NCBI RefSeq assembly: GCF_016718685.1
Contig: NZ_JADKCX010000057.1
Coordinates: 1 to 64,000, forward strand
Length of the DNA: 64,000 nt
Direction: 5' to 3'
Source: Haliscomenobacter sp.
GTDB lineage: Bacteria > Bacteroidota > Bacteroidia > Chitinophagales > Saprospiraceae
Part shown: piece after piece, positions 1 through 7,853 of the stretch
Layout of the letters: each line of letters opens with the position of its first letter
Position numbering within the stretch: position 1 is the stretch's first letter
The notes under the pieces: model-generated
Seen by the model: the letters and a program-made list of their open reading frames with translations, nothing else
The model's database searches: none
Told to the model about the DNA's origin: nothing
Translations under genes and position numbers: made by a program

Positions 1-153
1 TTTTCAGGATTTGTACCGCGCGGGCGGCTAGGAAGCATACAATAAAGTTCGTTGCGAACATACCACATTATTCCCTAACGATTGCATTTTTTTGTATAAA
101 CGCCAATCACGATCCGCTTCGTATTGCTGGTACGATGCTGGTCATTTTGAGGA

Positions 154-482
154 TTACTTTTTCTCTTCGAACCGCCGTCCCAGTGCTTTGATTTCTGCCC
201 GCAGGGCATGCAGTTCTGCTTTGATCTCCTGTAGTTCCCCCTAAATCCGATCGCCCCGTTCGCCTTCCCCAAACAGTTGGAGGGATCGATGCCGTGTTCC
301 TGTTCCAGCATGTCGATGATGCGGCGGAAGGTTTTTTCATTGCCGCCGCTGAGGGCCAGGCTCACTACGCCAGGGGCCAGTCCGAGGTGTTTGGCCAGGT
401 CTCTTTGGCTCATGCCGATGGTTTTGAGGGCACCCTTTACACGTAGGAAAACCTGGGGGTCTGGGTCAGTGGGTAGCGGCAT
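154..482 (-). CDS. HTH (XRE-type) DNA-binding protein, frameshifted
   Basis: Residues about 12-55 form a helix-turn-helix of the Cro/XRE type, with the stretch SQRDLAKHLGLAPGVVSLAL as helices 2-3, so it should bind DNA as a small regulator or antitoxin. The uninterrupted frame runs on to about position 75 with an unnatural basic tail. Adding one G to the five-base G run read on the minus strand (C run at 237-241) switches to a frame coding an amphipathic helix (ELQEIKAELHALRAEIKALG) that ends at a stop at 154-156. That gives a natural protein of about 109 residues with an N-terminal HTH and a C-terminal coiled coil. The start ATG at 482 is the first in frame. The neighbours are toxin-like genes, which suits a regulatory or antitoxin role, but the target is unknown. 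Confidence 0.7.
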
Positions 483-608
483 AATTATAATTTTGTCCTA
501 AAATTTTGGAATTTAATTCCAATTATTTACCTTTGTTCCCAGCATAGGAACTGATCCGAAAAATAGCATTTATTCACTGATTCCACCTCAGGTGGTCAAA
601 ATTTCGTT

Positions 609-1147
609 ATGAATAAGGTAGCCAAAAAGTACCAGACCGGGCCTATGCGCGCCCCTGCTCCCAACAGCCAAAAAACCCGCGCGTGGTGCTGTTGTTTTTC
701 ATGGTGTGTAGTTGTATCTTGGCGATACTGGCTACCTGGAAGGACACCAATTTTCTGGAGCAGGACGCCGGAGGGGGTTTGAAATTGTCCTCCTCGCGTG
801 AAGCACAGCTGCAGCAACGTCTGCAACGTTTGGAGCGCTGTGAGCAGTATGTGCTCCGGGCCAAATTCAGTGGGTTTTACCCTTGTTACCATTGCGCTGC
901 GGATACGCTGATTTTTTTGCGGGCGGGTGAAGTCTGGAAATACGGCATCACCATCCAGGGCGAAAAAGGGCGTTACCGCAATTGGGTGACGACGCTGGGT
1001 TTGCGTTATCGGGTGCAATTCCGGGGCACCATTCAGGACTGTTTGCGCCAGGAAACCTTGAAAATTTATCAATATGCTTTATTGCCAGAAAATACCCGGC
1101 GCAAGCTACCGCTGATTCGGCCTCCTGGCAACAAAGTGGACTTATAA
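609..1147 (+). CDS. Putative membrane-anchored GIY-YIG-like toxin domain protein, frameshifted
   Basis: The ATG at 609 opens a short basic leader (MNKVAKKYQTGPM...). One extra A in the A6 run near 670-675 joins it to the downstream frame, giving about 179 residues. After the leader comes one hydrophobic segment (VVLLFFMVCSCILAILA), a coiled-coil-like linker, then a compact domain with YPCYHC, EVWKYGITIQGEKGRY and a terminal LIRPPGNKVDL. The WKYGIT...RY core and the RPPGNK tail resemble C-terminal nuclease toxin domains of the URI/GIY-YIG type found in polymorphic toxins. That assignment is from memory of the family and is not proven. The gene lies 6 bases before the next frame, which fits a toxin-immunity pair. 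If active it would cut nucleic acid; the role of the membrane anchor is unclear. Confidence 0.5.
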
Positions 1148-1153
1148 ACCTGG

Positions 1154-1591
1154 ATGATCATGTACACAGCTTTCGTCGTTTCCAGCATTACGGAAGACAA
1201 TTCCATTGGCGACAAAATTGATACCCACAATCTGCAGTTGCTGGAGCAATTGCTGAATGCAAATGTGCAGTTGGCTGCGTATGGTCCAGGAGTAGCCGGC
1301 ATTGCGGTGGTGTTTGTAGGTACGGCCCCGGAGGATGTCATTCACGAGGAGGAAATCAGCTTTGAGCCCGCCACGGGGGAGGGCTACCTGCAACTCCGTT
1401 TGCCCTATGCCGCCCTGGAACCGGCTACCGAGCAGGAGGTGTTGGAGCTGATGGCGCAGCGGTACCTGCAGGGTTTGCGGGATCTGGCAGTAGTAGCCCA
1501 AGCAACGGATTTTGATTGGGCACGGCTAGTGCGTGATGTGCAAGATTTGTTTGTGGCAGAGGGGTTTGGGAATGACGAATTTTTCGAATGA
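1154..1591 (+). CDS. Candidate immunity protein for the upstream toxin-like gene
   Basis: An acidic, 145-residue soluble protein (start MIMYTAFVVSSITEDNSIGD) with no membrane segment. It starts 6 bases after the preceding gene stops, so the two are almost certainly cotranscribed. Small acidic partners directly downstream of nuclease toxins usually act as immunity proteins; here this is inferred from position and composition only. I do not recognise the family with certainty. The last residues (GNDEFFE) and the stop codon are encoded by an AATGACGAA repeat that recurs elsewhere in this strip, so the natural C-terminus may have been changed by repeat insertion. Confidence 0.5.
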   Translation: MIMYTAFVVSSITEDNSIGDKIDTHNLQLLEQLLNANVQLAAYGPGVAGIAVVFVGTAPEDVIHEEEISFEPATGEGYLQLRLPYAALEPATEQEVLELMAQRYLQGLRDLAVVAQATDFDWARLVRDVQDLFVAEGFGNDEFFE

Positions 1592-1600
1592 CGAATGAGG
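1571..1600. repeat. AATGACGAA repeat, copy 1
   Basis: The 15-mer AATGACGAATTTTTC starts here and is followed by two more AATGACGAA-like words. The same 15-mer recurs at 2815 and 2980. This copy overlaps the 3' end of the candidate immunity gene. Confidence 0.75.
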
Positions 1601-1616
1601 GTGCTGGGGTTATTCA

Positions 1617-1946
1617 TCACGCCACGGCAAAATCACTCATTTGCCGATAAAAAGGCGCACGGAAGCCCAATACAATTTGGTTTTTGGGAATACCCCGATC
1701 TACTAGTCGCTCAGCTACAGAAAGATCAGTACCATCGTGTTGAATCCATACTTTACCATCGGATTTGATCTGGATGTGCAAAAAGCAACCATAGCGTCTT
1801 TGATTTTCTTCCCAATAGTTGCTGTACAGCAAGTATTGGTTGTGTTGCTCATCGACGATTGTCTCAGTCAGTCCAGGCGGGGTTAGGTTAGCTACTTCCT
1901 CTAGATAGTCCAGTACGATGGTTTTATATTGATTTATTGTATCCAT
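1617..1946 (-). CDS. xisI: XisI family protein
   Basis: A 109-residue protein matching the XisI family over its whole length. It has the characteristic YGCFLHIQIKSDGKVWIQHD block, followed by a GIPKNQIVLGF-type motif and the C-terminal FAVA. XisI was named from the cyanobacterial fdxN excision element, where it acts with XisF and XisH in controlling excision. Most genomic copies, including this one, are free-standing with unknown function. The upstream partner xisH overlaps the start by 13 bases but survives only as a fragment. No recombinase is nearby, so an excision role here is unlikely. Confidence 0.85.
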   Translation of the reverse strand: MDTINQYKTIVLDYLEEVANLTPPGLTETIVDEQHNQYLLYSNYWEENQRRYGCFLHIQIKSDGKVWIQHDGTDLSVAERLVDRGIPKNQIVLGFRAPFYRQMSDFAVA

Positions 1947-2116
1947 TTGATGATTGTTTGTTTGGTTTCATCAAATACCAGCACATTCACTTGATAAAGT
2001 TCCCATACTTTTTTGATGGGGACTTCTAGAAAAAAATCAGAAAAAATAGCATTGCCAACTGCCAGGTAGTAATAGGCATACCGTAAAAATTTACAATTCA
2101 ACCAGAAACAGGCCAT
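1934..2116 (-). pseudogene. XisH remnant (C-terminal part only)
   Basis: A short frame whose residues from about 14 onward (AYYYLAVGNAIFSDFF, then LVFDETKQTIIKWI) correspond to the C-terminal 45 or so residues of XisH, a nuclease-fold protein normally of about 138 residues. The part upstream of the match is read from the 3' end of the vapC-type gene, so the XisH N-terminal two thirds, including its catalytic residues, are gone. It sits immediately before xisI, the usual order. I infer that the vapBC pair replaced or was joined to the 5' part of xisH. Confidence 0.65.
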
Positions 2117-2469
2117 TTACCCTTTCAAAATGTTTGACATTGAGTGTGGCCAGGGGTAAATCATGTGCAAGTGCGCTAGCTGCAATAAACAAATCTCGTA
2201 ATTCAATCAAATTACCGCTTGATTTCAAAGTTTGATATATTTCCACAGCTTTTTCATTTACCACTGCATCGAAAGGAAGGATGGTCATCTCATCAAAAAT
2301 AGTTTGCCAAAACGTTTTTGATCGGAGTTTGCCCCGCACAGTACTTCAAAACTGTAATGATCGAGATTGCAAAATGTGGATATTGACCAGAAAGCTTATA
2401 AAATGCGGTTTTTTCTTTTTGAGTCTTTCTAAAATAGTCGATTAGAATAGAACTATCTAAACTGATCAT
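2091..2469 (-). CDS. VapC-type PIN-domain ribonuclease toxin, frameshifted
   Basis: Reconstructed as a 126-residue PIN-domain protein. The start MISLDSSILIDYF carries the first acidic residue of the active site, and the C-terminal half has the diagnostic LRDLFIAASALAHDLPLATL and NVKHFERV motifs. PIN toxins cleave RNA, typically tRNA or rRNA. The current sequence breaks the frame twice: adding one T to each of two T runs (near 2355 and 2310) restores SIITVFEVLCGAN...QKRFWQTIF, which fits the family. The ATG overlaps the stop of the preceding gene by 4 bases (ATGA), the usual antitoxin-toxin arrangement. Confidence 0.8.
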
Positions 2470-2708
2470 AAGCTTTCTATTTGCAAGCTATTCATGTAGT
2501 TGTGTAATTCATTATAGTGTTGCGCTTGTTCCAAACTCATGGTTGGGCCTTTCAGTAGCAATTGCTGCAGGTTATTGGGCTCTATGTGTGAAATTGTAGG
2601 TGCAGCCAAATCTACAATGTCTTCTCTCAAACGTTGAAGCTCAGCGGGTGGTAACTGCCTGATTAGTCTAATCAGTTCATTGTATCCGATGTGAAGTTCG
2701 AGTTGCAT
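2466..2708 (-). CDS. Antitoxin of the vapBC-type pair
   Basis: An 80-residue protein (MQLELHIGYNELIRLIRQLP...) directly upstream of the PIN-domain gene and overlapping it by 4 bases. It is predicted to neutralise the toxin and repress the operon. I see an N-terminal helical segment of the kind shared by small antitoxins but no textbook HTH, AbrB or RHH motif. The assignment rests mainly on gene order and size. Confidence 0.65.
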   Translation of the reverse strand: MQLELHIGYNELIRLIRQLPPAELQRLREDIVDLAAPTISHIEPNNLQQLLLKGPTMSLEQAQHYNELHNYMNSLQIESL

Positions 2709-3016
2709 GCGGTCTAGGTTCTTTTCTGAACGAGCAATTTAAATTATTTTTAGATAGCTTTCAATACCCTTGCCTACTTTGTGCATTTGGCTTTTATAAA
2801 CAGGGAAGCAAGAGAATGACGAATTTTTCAAATGACGAATGACGAATGACGTGCGTTGGGTCTGGGTTTAGTGGCTATTTTGAATCCTCACGCCGCAGGC
2901 GGGATAAAAATCCGCGTAAATCCGCTTGATCCGTGTTCATCCGTGCTGCTATTGATGTCGCTTTGGTAGAGCGATGGGGAATGACGAATTTTTCGATTCA
3001 CTTCTCTATTTATACC
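2709..3016. repeat. Repeat-filled intergenic stretch
   Basis: No gene. It contains AATGACGAATTTTTC at 2815-2829 followed by three further AATGACGA words to about 2850, a second 15-mer copy at 2980-2994, and between them (about 2903-2945) a block of ATCCGCGTAAATCCGC and ATCCGTG words. That block is the same word family as the hairpin at 10666-10772. Confidence 0.7.
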
Positions 3017-3829
3017 TTACACGAGATTGTCCCACAGCTTATTCAGCTGCCTCAAGATATCCAAAACCTCTTGTTCGCTGATCTCAAAAACAGTTGCGAT
3101 CAGGGCGGGTTCCAGGTGCAAGGTTTGGTAGAGGTTTAGAATGGCCGCGCGGGTGTGCTGGCGCTGTTCTTTTGCTAGTTGGCGATATACTTCCGTTTCG
3201 GCTTGTACTTCAGCGATGAGGTCTTTGACCATGGCATTCTCTCGCAAATCTATGGTAATGGGCATACTATCGGCAATTTGTTTGACATACCCGTCCAATT
3301 TACGCAATTGGGACAAAAGTGTCAACTGGGTGATGAATTTTCTTAGTGAAACCTCGTCTTTGCATACTTCTTTTAAGCGATACAGAATGATTCTGGCCAC
3401 CCGTTCGGGATCGTGTTTGGGGTAGTGGGCAAAGATGGCCAGGATAATTTCTTCAGGTATCTTTGATTTTACGAGATTCTCAAAAGGAATTTGATTGAGG
3501 GCAATCAGTTTATAGCCGCTGAATTGTAAGTCTTTGGGTAATTCGGTTGGTACTTTGGTTCGGGACTTCCCTAAATACACCACAAAGTGGCGGATAGGGA
3601 GTTTGTATTTTGCAAGCAAAAAGCCATGGTACTCGGCAACTCGGTAAACCATTGCCCGGGGCATTCTGGTTTGAAATTCAATGTGAACGATCGATTCATC
3701 CCCATTTTTTTCCAGAACCCGCATCAAAAAATCAATTTTCCGACTGATCGTGGAATTGAGTTCTTCTGGTAAGGGTTCACTTTTTATAGGATCGATGCCT
3801 TCTAAACGGATGGAACGGATAAAGACGAA
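3017..3829 (-). pseudogene. Rpn-type PD-(D/E)XK nuclease, 5'-truncated
   Basis: The annotatable frame from the ATG at 3727 gives 236 residues. They match the recombination-promoting nuclease / transposase-like (Rpn) family: ESIVHIEFQTR (the nuclease E-X-Q-like core), then AMVYRVAEYHGFLLAKY, and IPEEIILAIFAHY. In-frame coding similarity continues upstream to about 3800 (GIDPIKSEPLPEELNSTISR, a typical family segment) without any start codon, and an in-frame stop sits at 3830-3832. About 35 N-terminal residues are therefore missing, and the frame as it stands lacks a proper initiation site. Family members are PD-(D/E)XK endonucleases often present in many copies. Confidence 0.7.
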
Positions 3830-3930
3830 TTATTCCGGAGTGACGAATGGGGCCCTTGGTTTTATGGGATGACCGCTTTTCAAGCGCTGGCGACCTCATC
3901 CTAACTCACACTTCCACACCCACACCCCAT

Positions 3931-4773
3931 CTACACCGTATCCATAAACGTCCGTTCCGTCCGATTAAAAATCGCAATGCCAAACAGCAGCACGACCACT
4001 GTAAACCCCGCGCTATAGCCCAGTGCTGCCCAGGAGAAAGTCCCCTGGCCGAGCAGGCCGTATTTGAAGGTTTCGATCAAGGCGGTCATGGGGTTGGCCA
4101 GGGCAATCCACTGGTATTCGGCGGGAATTTTGCTCAGCGGGTAAATCACTGGCGTGGCATACATGGCCAGTTGTACCCCAAACTGCACGAGAAATACCAG
4201 ATCGCGGTACTTGGTGGTCAGGGCGGTGATGATCAGGCCAAAACCCAGTCCCAGCCCGGCCAGCAGCACCAGGAGCAGGGGCAGTAAAAAGGCCGTAGCG
4301 TTGGGGCTGATGCCTTTGCCCTGGACCAGGAAATAAATATAAAAGGCCAAAAACAGGATCATTTGAATGCCGTAGCGCACCAGGTTGGACACCACAATGC
4401 TCAGGGGCACCACCAGGCGGGGGAAGTACACCTTGCCAAAAAGGTTTTGGTTGTCCCGAAAGGTGGTACTGGTTTTGTTGAGGCATTCGGCAAAATAGTT
4501 CCAGTTGGTGATGCCCGCCAGGTAAAACAACATCGGCGGGATGCCATCCGTAGAGATGCCCGCCAGGTTGCCAAACACAATCGTGAACATGATGGTGGTC
4601 AGCATCGGCTGGATGAAATACCACAGGGGGCCCAGGATGGTTTGTTTGTACTGCGCTACGATGTCGCGGCGGACAAAGAGGCTGAGCAGGTCGCGGTAGT
4701 TCCAGACTTCACGCAGGTTGAGCGCAAAGAGGGATTTGCGGGGCGTGATGACGATGTCCCAGTGTTCTTGCAT
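3931..4773 (-). CDS. ABC-2 type polysaccharide/lipid export permease
   Basis: A 280-residue inner-membrane protein of the Wzm/TagG type. It has an N-terminal cytoplasmic segment ending in LLSLFVRRDIVAQYKQTILG, the conserved LGPLWYFIQPMLTTIMFTIVF entry to TM1, and about six membrane helices. With its ATPase it would export O-antigen or other lipid-linked glycans. The usual adjacent ATP-binding gene is missing: downstream is the truncated nuclease and upstream only repeats, so the partner must be encoded elsewhere. Length and motif spacing are normal, with no sign of damage. Confidence 0.88.
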   Translation of the reverse strand: MQEHWDIVITPRKSLFALNLREVWNYRDLLSLFVRRDIVAQYKQTILGPLWYFIQPMLTTIMFTIVFGNLAGISTDGIPPMLFYLAGITNWNYFAECLNKTSTTFRDNQNLFGKVYFPRLVVPLSIVVSNLVRYGIQMILFLAFYIYFLVQGKGISPNATAFLLPLLLVLLAGLGLGFGLIITALTTKYRDLVFLVQFGVQLAMYATPVIYPLSKIPAEYQWIALANPMTALIETFKYGLLGQGTFSWAALGYSAGFTVVVLLFGIAIFNRTERTFMDTV

Positions 4774-5388
4774 GGAAGAAAAGCGAATAGCGAAAAACTA
4801 AAAGTGAAAAGTGAAAAAAATCATGGCTTCGCCGCTGAAAGGTCGCAGAGACTTTTCGTTGTTTGTGCCGCAAAGGCGGTGGAATGGAAGCGTGTAAGAT
4901 AGCACAGGATGCAATGTTACGGAATTCGCAGGTAAAACCCAAAAAACGCAGTTGCTTTTGGATTATTGCGGGTAGGGGGGGGATAATCACCACAGACATT
5001 TTATGCACCACATTCGGAGAGATGAACAAGGATTTTATGCACCACAGATTCGCACAGATGACACGGATTTGTAATTTGATGCACAGATCACAGGCAATTG
5101 AACACAGATTTTTAACCACATATGTTAACACAGATTATCTTGAGTCGCACAGATCAATGTAAAATCTGTGTTTATCCGTGCGAATCTGCTGCAAACCTGT
5201 GCGAATAAAATCTGTGTTTATCCGTGCGAATCTGTGGTGCATAAACCTGTGGCGAATAAAATCTGTGTTTATCTGTGCGAATCTGTGGTGCATAAAACCA
5301 AGCAAATTATAAAATCTGTGTTAATAACTCGACTCAAGTCTAATATAAAAATCTGTGTTCATCCGTGCGAATCTGTGGTGAATAAACC
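4774..5388. repeat. Intergenic array of CACAGATT / AATCTGTG words
   Basis: No gene. A GCGAA/GTGAAAAG word cluster lies at about 4788-4820. From about 5000 the DNA is a dense mix of ACCACAGATTCGCACAGAT-type words, followed from 5163 to 5390 by at least four copies of the reverse complement (AAAATCTGTGTTTATCCGTG, then CGAATCTGTGG). The two halves can fold on each other. The same words form a smaller hairpin at 10570-10626. Confidence 0.8.
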
Positions 5389-6624
5389 CTAGAACTCCAG
5401 CACCGTTTCCCGGATGATCCCCACGCAGTCCCACATTTGCGCTTCGGTCATCACCAGGGGGGGTGCGAGGCGGATTTTGTTGCCGTGGGTAGGTTTGGCC
5501 AGCAGGCCCTTGTCGCGGAAGCGCAGGCACATGTTCCAGGCCAGATCGGAGTCTTCCCGGGTATTGATCACAATGGCGTTGAGCAGGCCTTGGCCGCGTA
5601 CCAGGGTAATCAGGTCGCTTTCCTGGCGGATGTTGTTGAGGGCGCTGCGGAAAAGTTCACCCAGGCGCTGGGCGTTGTCGGCCAGGTTTTCGTCGAGCAC
5701 CACTTGCAGGGCTTCGCGGGCTACGGCACAAGCCAGGGGGTTGCCTCCAAAAGTAGATCCGTGCTCACCGGGGCGAATGCACAGCATGATTTCGTCGTTG
5801 GCCAGTACGGCGGATACGGGCAGCACCCCTCCCGAGAGGGCTTTGCCCAGGATGAGGATATCGGGTTGGATGCCATAGTGATCCAGGGCCAACATTTTGC
5901 CGGTGCGGGCAATGCCCGTCTGGATTTCGTCGCCAATGAACAAGACCTGTTTTTCGCGGCAGAGGCGGAAGGCTTCAGCCAGGTAGCCCGGCTCCGGCAC
6001 CACTACCCCCGCTTCGCCCTGAATGGGTTCGATGAGCAAACCCGCTACGTGGGGGTCTTCCAGGGCAGCTTGCAGTGAGGCCAGGTTGTTGTACTCAATC
6101 ATCTCAAAACCGGGCATATAGGGGCCAAAACCACCGCGGCTACTGGGATCGCTCGACCCCGAAATCACCGAAAGGGTGCGTCCGTGGAAGTTGCCGCTGG
6201 CAAAGATGATTTTGGCGCGGTTGGCGGGGATTCCTTTCACCTGATAGGCCCATTTGCGGCAGAGTTTGAGGGCGGTTTCTACGGCCTCTACCCCCGTGTT
6301 CATGGGCAATACCTTGTCGTAACCAAACAAGCGGGTGATGAATTCTTCGTAGGGGCCCAAGACTGAGTTGTAAAAAGCCCGCGAAATGAGGGTCAGTTTT
6401 TGGGCCTGATCGCTCAGCGCTTTGATGATGCGCGGGTGGCAATGGCCCTGATTGACGGCGGAATAGGCCGAAAGGAAGTCGTAGTATTGTTTGCCAGCTA
6501 CATCCCATACGTGTACCCCGCTGCCGCGTTCGATCACGGCTTCCAAAGGGTGGTAGTTGTGGGCACCGTATTGTTCTTCCTTGGCGATCAGCTCTGCGCT
6601 GCGGGTGGTGGTCATGGTAGCCAT
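5389..6624 (-). CDS. rocD: Ornithine aminotransferase
   Basis: A 411-residue class III PLP aminotransferase. It transfers the delta-amino group of ornithine to 2-oxoglutarate, giving glutamate semialdehyde, in arginine/ornithine catabolism and proline formation. Visible motifs are [19 protein letters not shown], the GNFHGRT loop, [13 protein letters not shown], and the PLP lysine in [16 protein letters not shown], followed by [17 protein letters not shown]. All are at normal spacing for RocD. The start [20 protein letters not shown] matches the family N-terminus. The gene is divergent from an Lrp-type regulator 584 bases away, which may control it. Confidence 0.95.
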   Translation of the reverse strand: MATMTTTRSAELIAKEEQYGAHNYHPLEAVIERGSGVHVWDVAGKQYYDFLSAYSAVNQGHCHPRIIKALSDQAQKLTLISRAFYNSVLGPYEEFITRLFGYDKVLPMNTGVEAVETALKLCRKWAYQVKGIPANRAKIIFASGNFHGRTLSVISGSSDPSSRGGFGPYMPGFEMIEYNNLASLQAALEDPHVAGLLIEPIQGEAGVVVPEPGYLAEAFRLCREKQVLFIGDEIQTGIARTGKMLALDHYGIQPDILILGKALSGGVLPVSAVLANDEIMLCIRPGEHGSTFGGNPLACAVAREALQVVLDENLADNAQRLGELFRSALNNIRQESDLITLVRGQGLLNAIVINTREDSDLAWNMCLRFRDKGLLAKPTHGNKIRLAPPLVMTEAQMWDCVGIIRETVLEF

Positions 6625-6862
6625 GCTGTTGAGTTGTTGAAGTGAGAGAATCTGCGCTAAATCGGTGATAAATTTAATGTATTGACTTTTTTACAGGCTT
6701 GAGTTGAAGGGTAATTTGTTGATTTTACTTATTTTGTGTTAAATTGACTTTTGAGGAGTGGTTTTTAGAAGGCGAAGTTGCATTTTGACAGTGGAGCTGG
6801 TAAAATGGATGCGCTGGGGAAGAACAATCGGAGGATTTTCATTTATGCACGCACAATACACC

Positions 6863-7122
6863 TTTTTTACCGCAGAGTAAGGGAGGATACGCGGAGTTTC
6901 GCAGAGTTTTTTTAGTTTTAAAGAGTTTGCCACCTGCGGTGGCTGGAGTTAGTTCTCCAGAAAGAGCCGGCTTAAAATCAAGCTAAGGATGCCAAGACTT
7001 TATAAAGCGTGACAAACCAAGCTTCAGCAAAGTCGACCTCCATAGCCTCTCCGCACCGCAGGTGCCCTTAAAAACTCCGCGAAACTCCGCGTGTCCTCCG
7101 TTACTCTGCGGTAAAAAATGCA
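6863..7122. repeat. Long inverted repeat in the rocD-lrp spacer
   Basis: The left arm is about 6863-6912 (begins TTTTTTACCGCAGAGTAAGG) and the right arm about 7069-7122 (contains TTACTCTGCGGTAAAAAAT). They match for about 45 of 50 bases as reverse complements. The 150-base loop carries a second inner pair (CACCTGCGGTGG at about 6930 and ACCGCAGGTG at about 7055). The 6625-7208 spacer holds no gene beyond this structure. Confidence 0.8.
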
Positions 7123-7208
7123 CAATATGCGTTATGGAAAATAAATCCGTTCTCCAATTCATGTCGCTTTGGTGTACCCCCGAACCCCCAAACCCTAAAA
7201 CTTAAAAC

Positions 7209-7667
7209 ATGACCTTACCCTACCTCGACGAACACGACCGCCAAATCCTCCGCGCCCTGGAGCAGGATGGCCGGCGGGCCTACGCCCAAATTGCCCAGGA
7301 CCTGGGGATCTCCAATACCATGGTGCACCAGCGGGTAAGTCGCCTCAAAGACCTGGGTGTACTCAAACAAGTGAGCATCATCCTGGACGAAAAAAAGCTG
7401 GGCTACGAATGGAGTGCGTTCACTGGCCTGGTGCTGCGCGACGATTCCGATTCCCAACAAATCATCGAAGAGCTCAAACGGATCCCCGAAGTGATCGAGT
7501 GTTATTACATCACGGGCAGCTACACCTTGTACATCCGCATTGTGGCCACCAGCAGCGAACACATGCGCAAACTGCTCTACGAAAAGATCGACCACATCAA
7601 GGGGGTGATTAAAACGGAGTCGTTGGTGGATTTTGGGAGCGCGTTTAAGCGGAATGTGCCGATTTAG
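7209..7667 (+). CDS. Lrp/AsnC family transcriptional regulator
   Basis: A 152-residue protein. Residues 5-55 form the AsnC-type HTH (RAYAQIAQDLGISNTMVHQR). The rest is a RAM/AsnC ligand-binding domain with VIECYYITGSYTLYIRI. Such proteins are octameric feast/famine regulators that sense amino acids. Divergence from rocD suggests it regulates ornithine/arginine catabolism, by analogy with other Lrp-rocD pairs; this is an inference. The start ATG at 7209 follows an A-rich leader and gives the expected N-terminus (LDEHDRQILRALEQDGR). Confidence 0.92.
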   Translation: MTLPYLDEHDRQILRALEQDGRRAYAQIAQDLGISNTMVHQRVSRLKDLGVLKQVSIILDEKKLGYEWSAFTGLVLRDDSDSQQIIEELKRIPEVIECYYITGSYTLYIRIVATSSEHMRKLLYEKIDHIKGVIKTESLVDFGSAFKRNVPI

Positions 7668-7850
7668 GTTTGGGGTTTCAGGGTTCGAGGGTTAGCAGTT
7701 CGGGGTTGGGTGCACCACAATTCTGCTGACGTGTTCGCAAACCCCCGACTACGAACCCTCGAAACCGAACCCTCGAACTGCGAACCCCAAACCCAATCGA
7801 ACTACGACCGCAAACCCCGAACTCCCGAACCCTAAAACCCTTATCTTTGC
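7668..7850. repeat. GAACCC / GGGTTCG word repeat
   Basis: GGGGTTTCAGGGTTCGAGGG at the left is followed from 7740 to 7845 by seven or more CGAACCC-type words (CTACGAACCCTCGAAACCG and variants). Left and right halves are complementary. The word also forms the hairpin at 42380-42452. Confidence 0.7.
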
Positions 7851-7853
7851 CCC

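Noticed and set aside
1..153. A minus-strand gene downstream of the HTH protein
   Set aside because: A short stretch reads QQYEADRDWRLYKKMQSLGN in one frame, but it has no start, is cut by stops and cannot be assigned.
1617..2116. Excision element (xisH/xisI as part of a mobile island)
   Set aside because: No site-specific recombinase or att-like direct repeats seen; xisI copies are usually free-standing.
5000..5390. CRISPR array
   Set aside because: The repeated CACAGATT/AATCTGTG words vary in spacing and orientation and have no uniform spacers; no cas genes are near.
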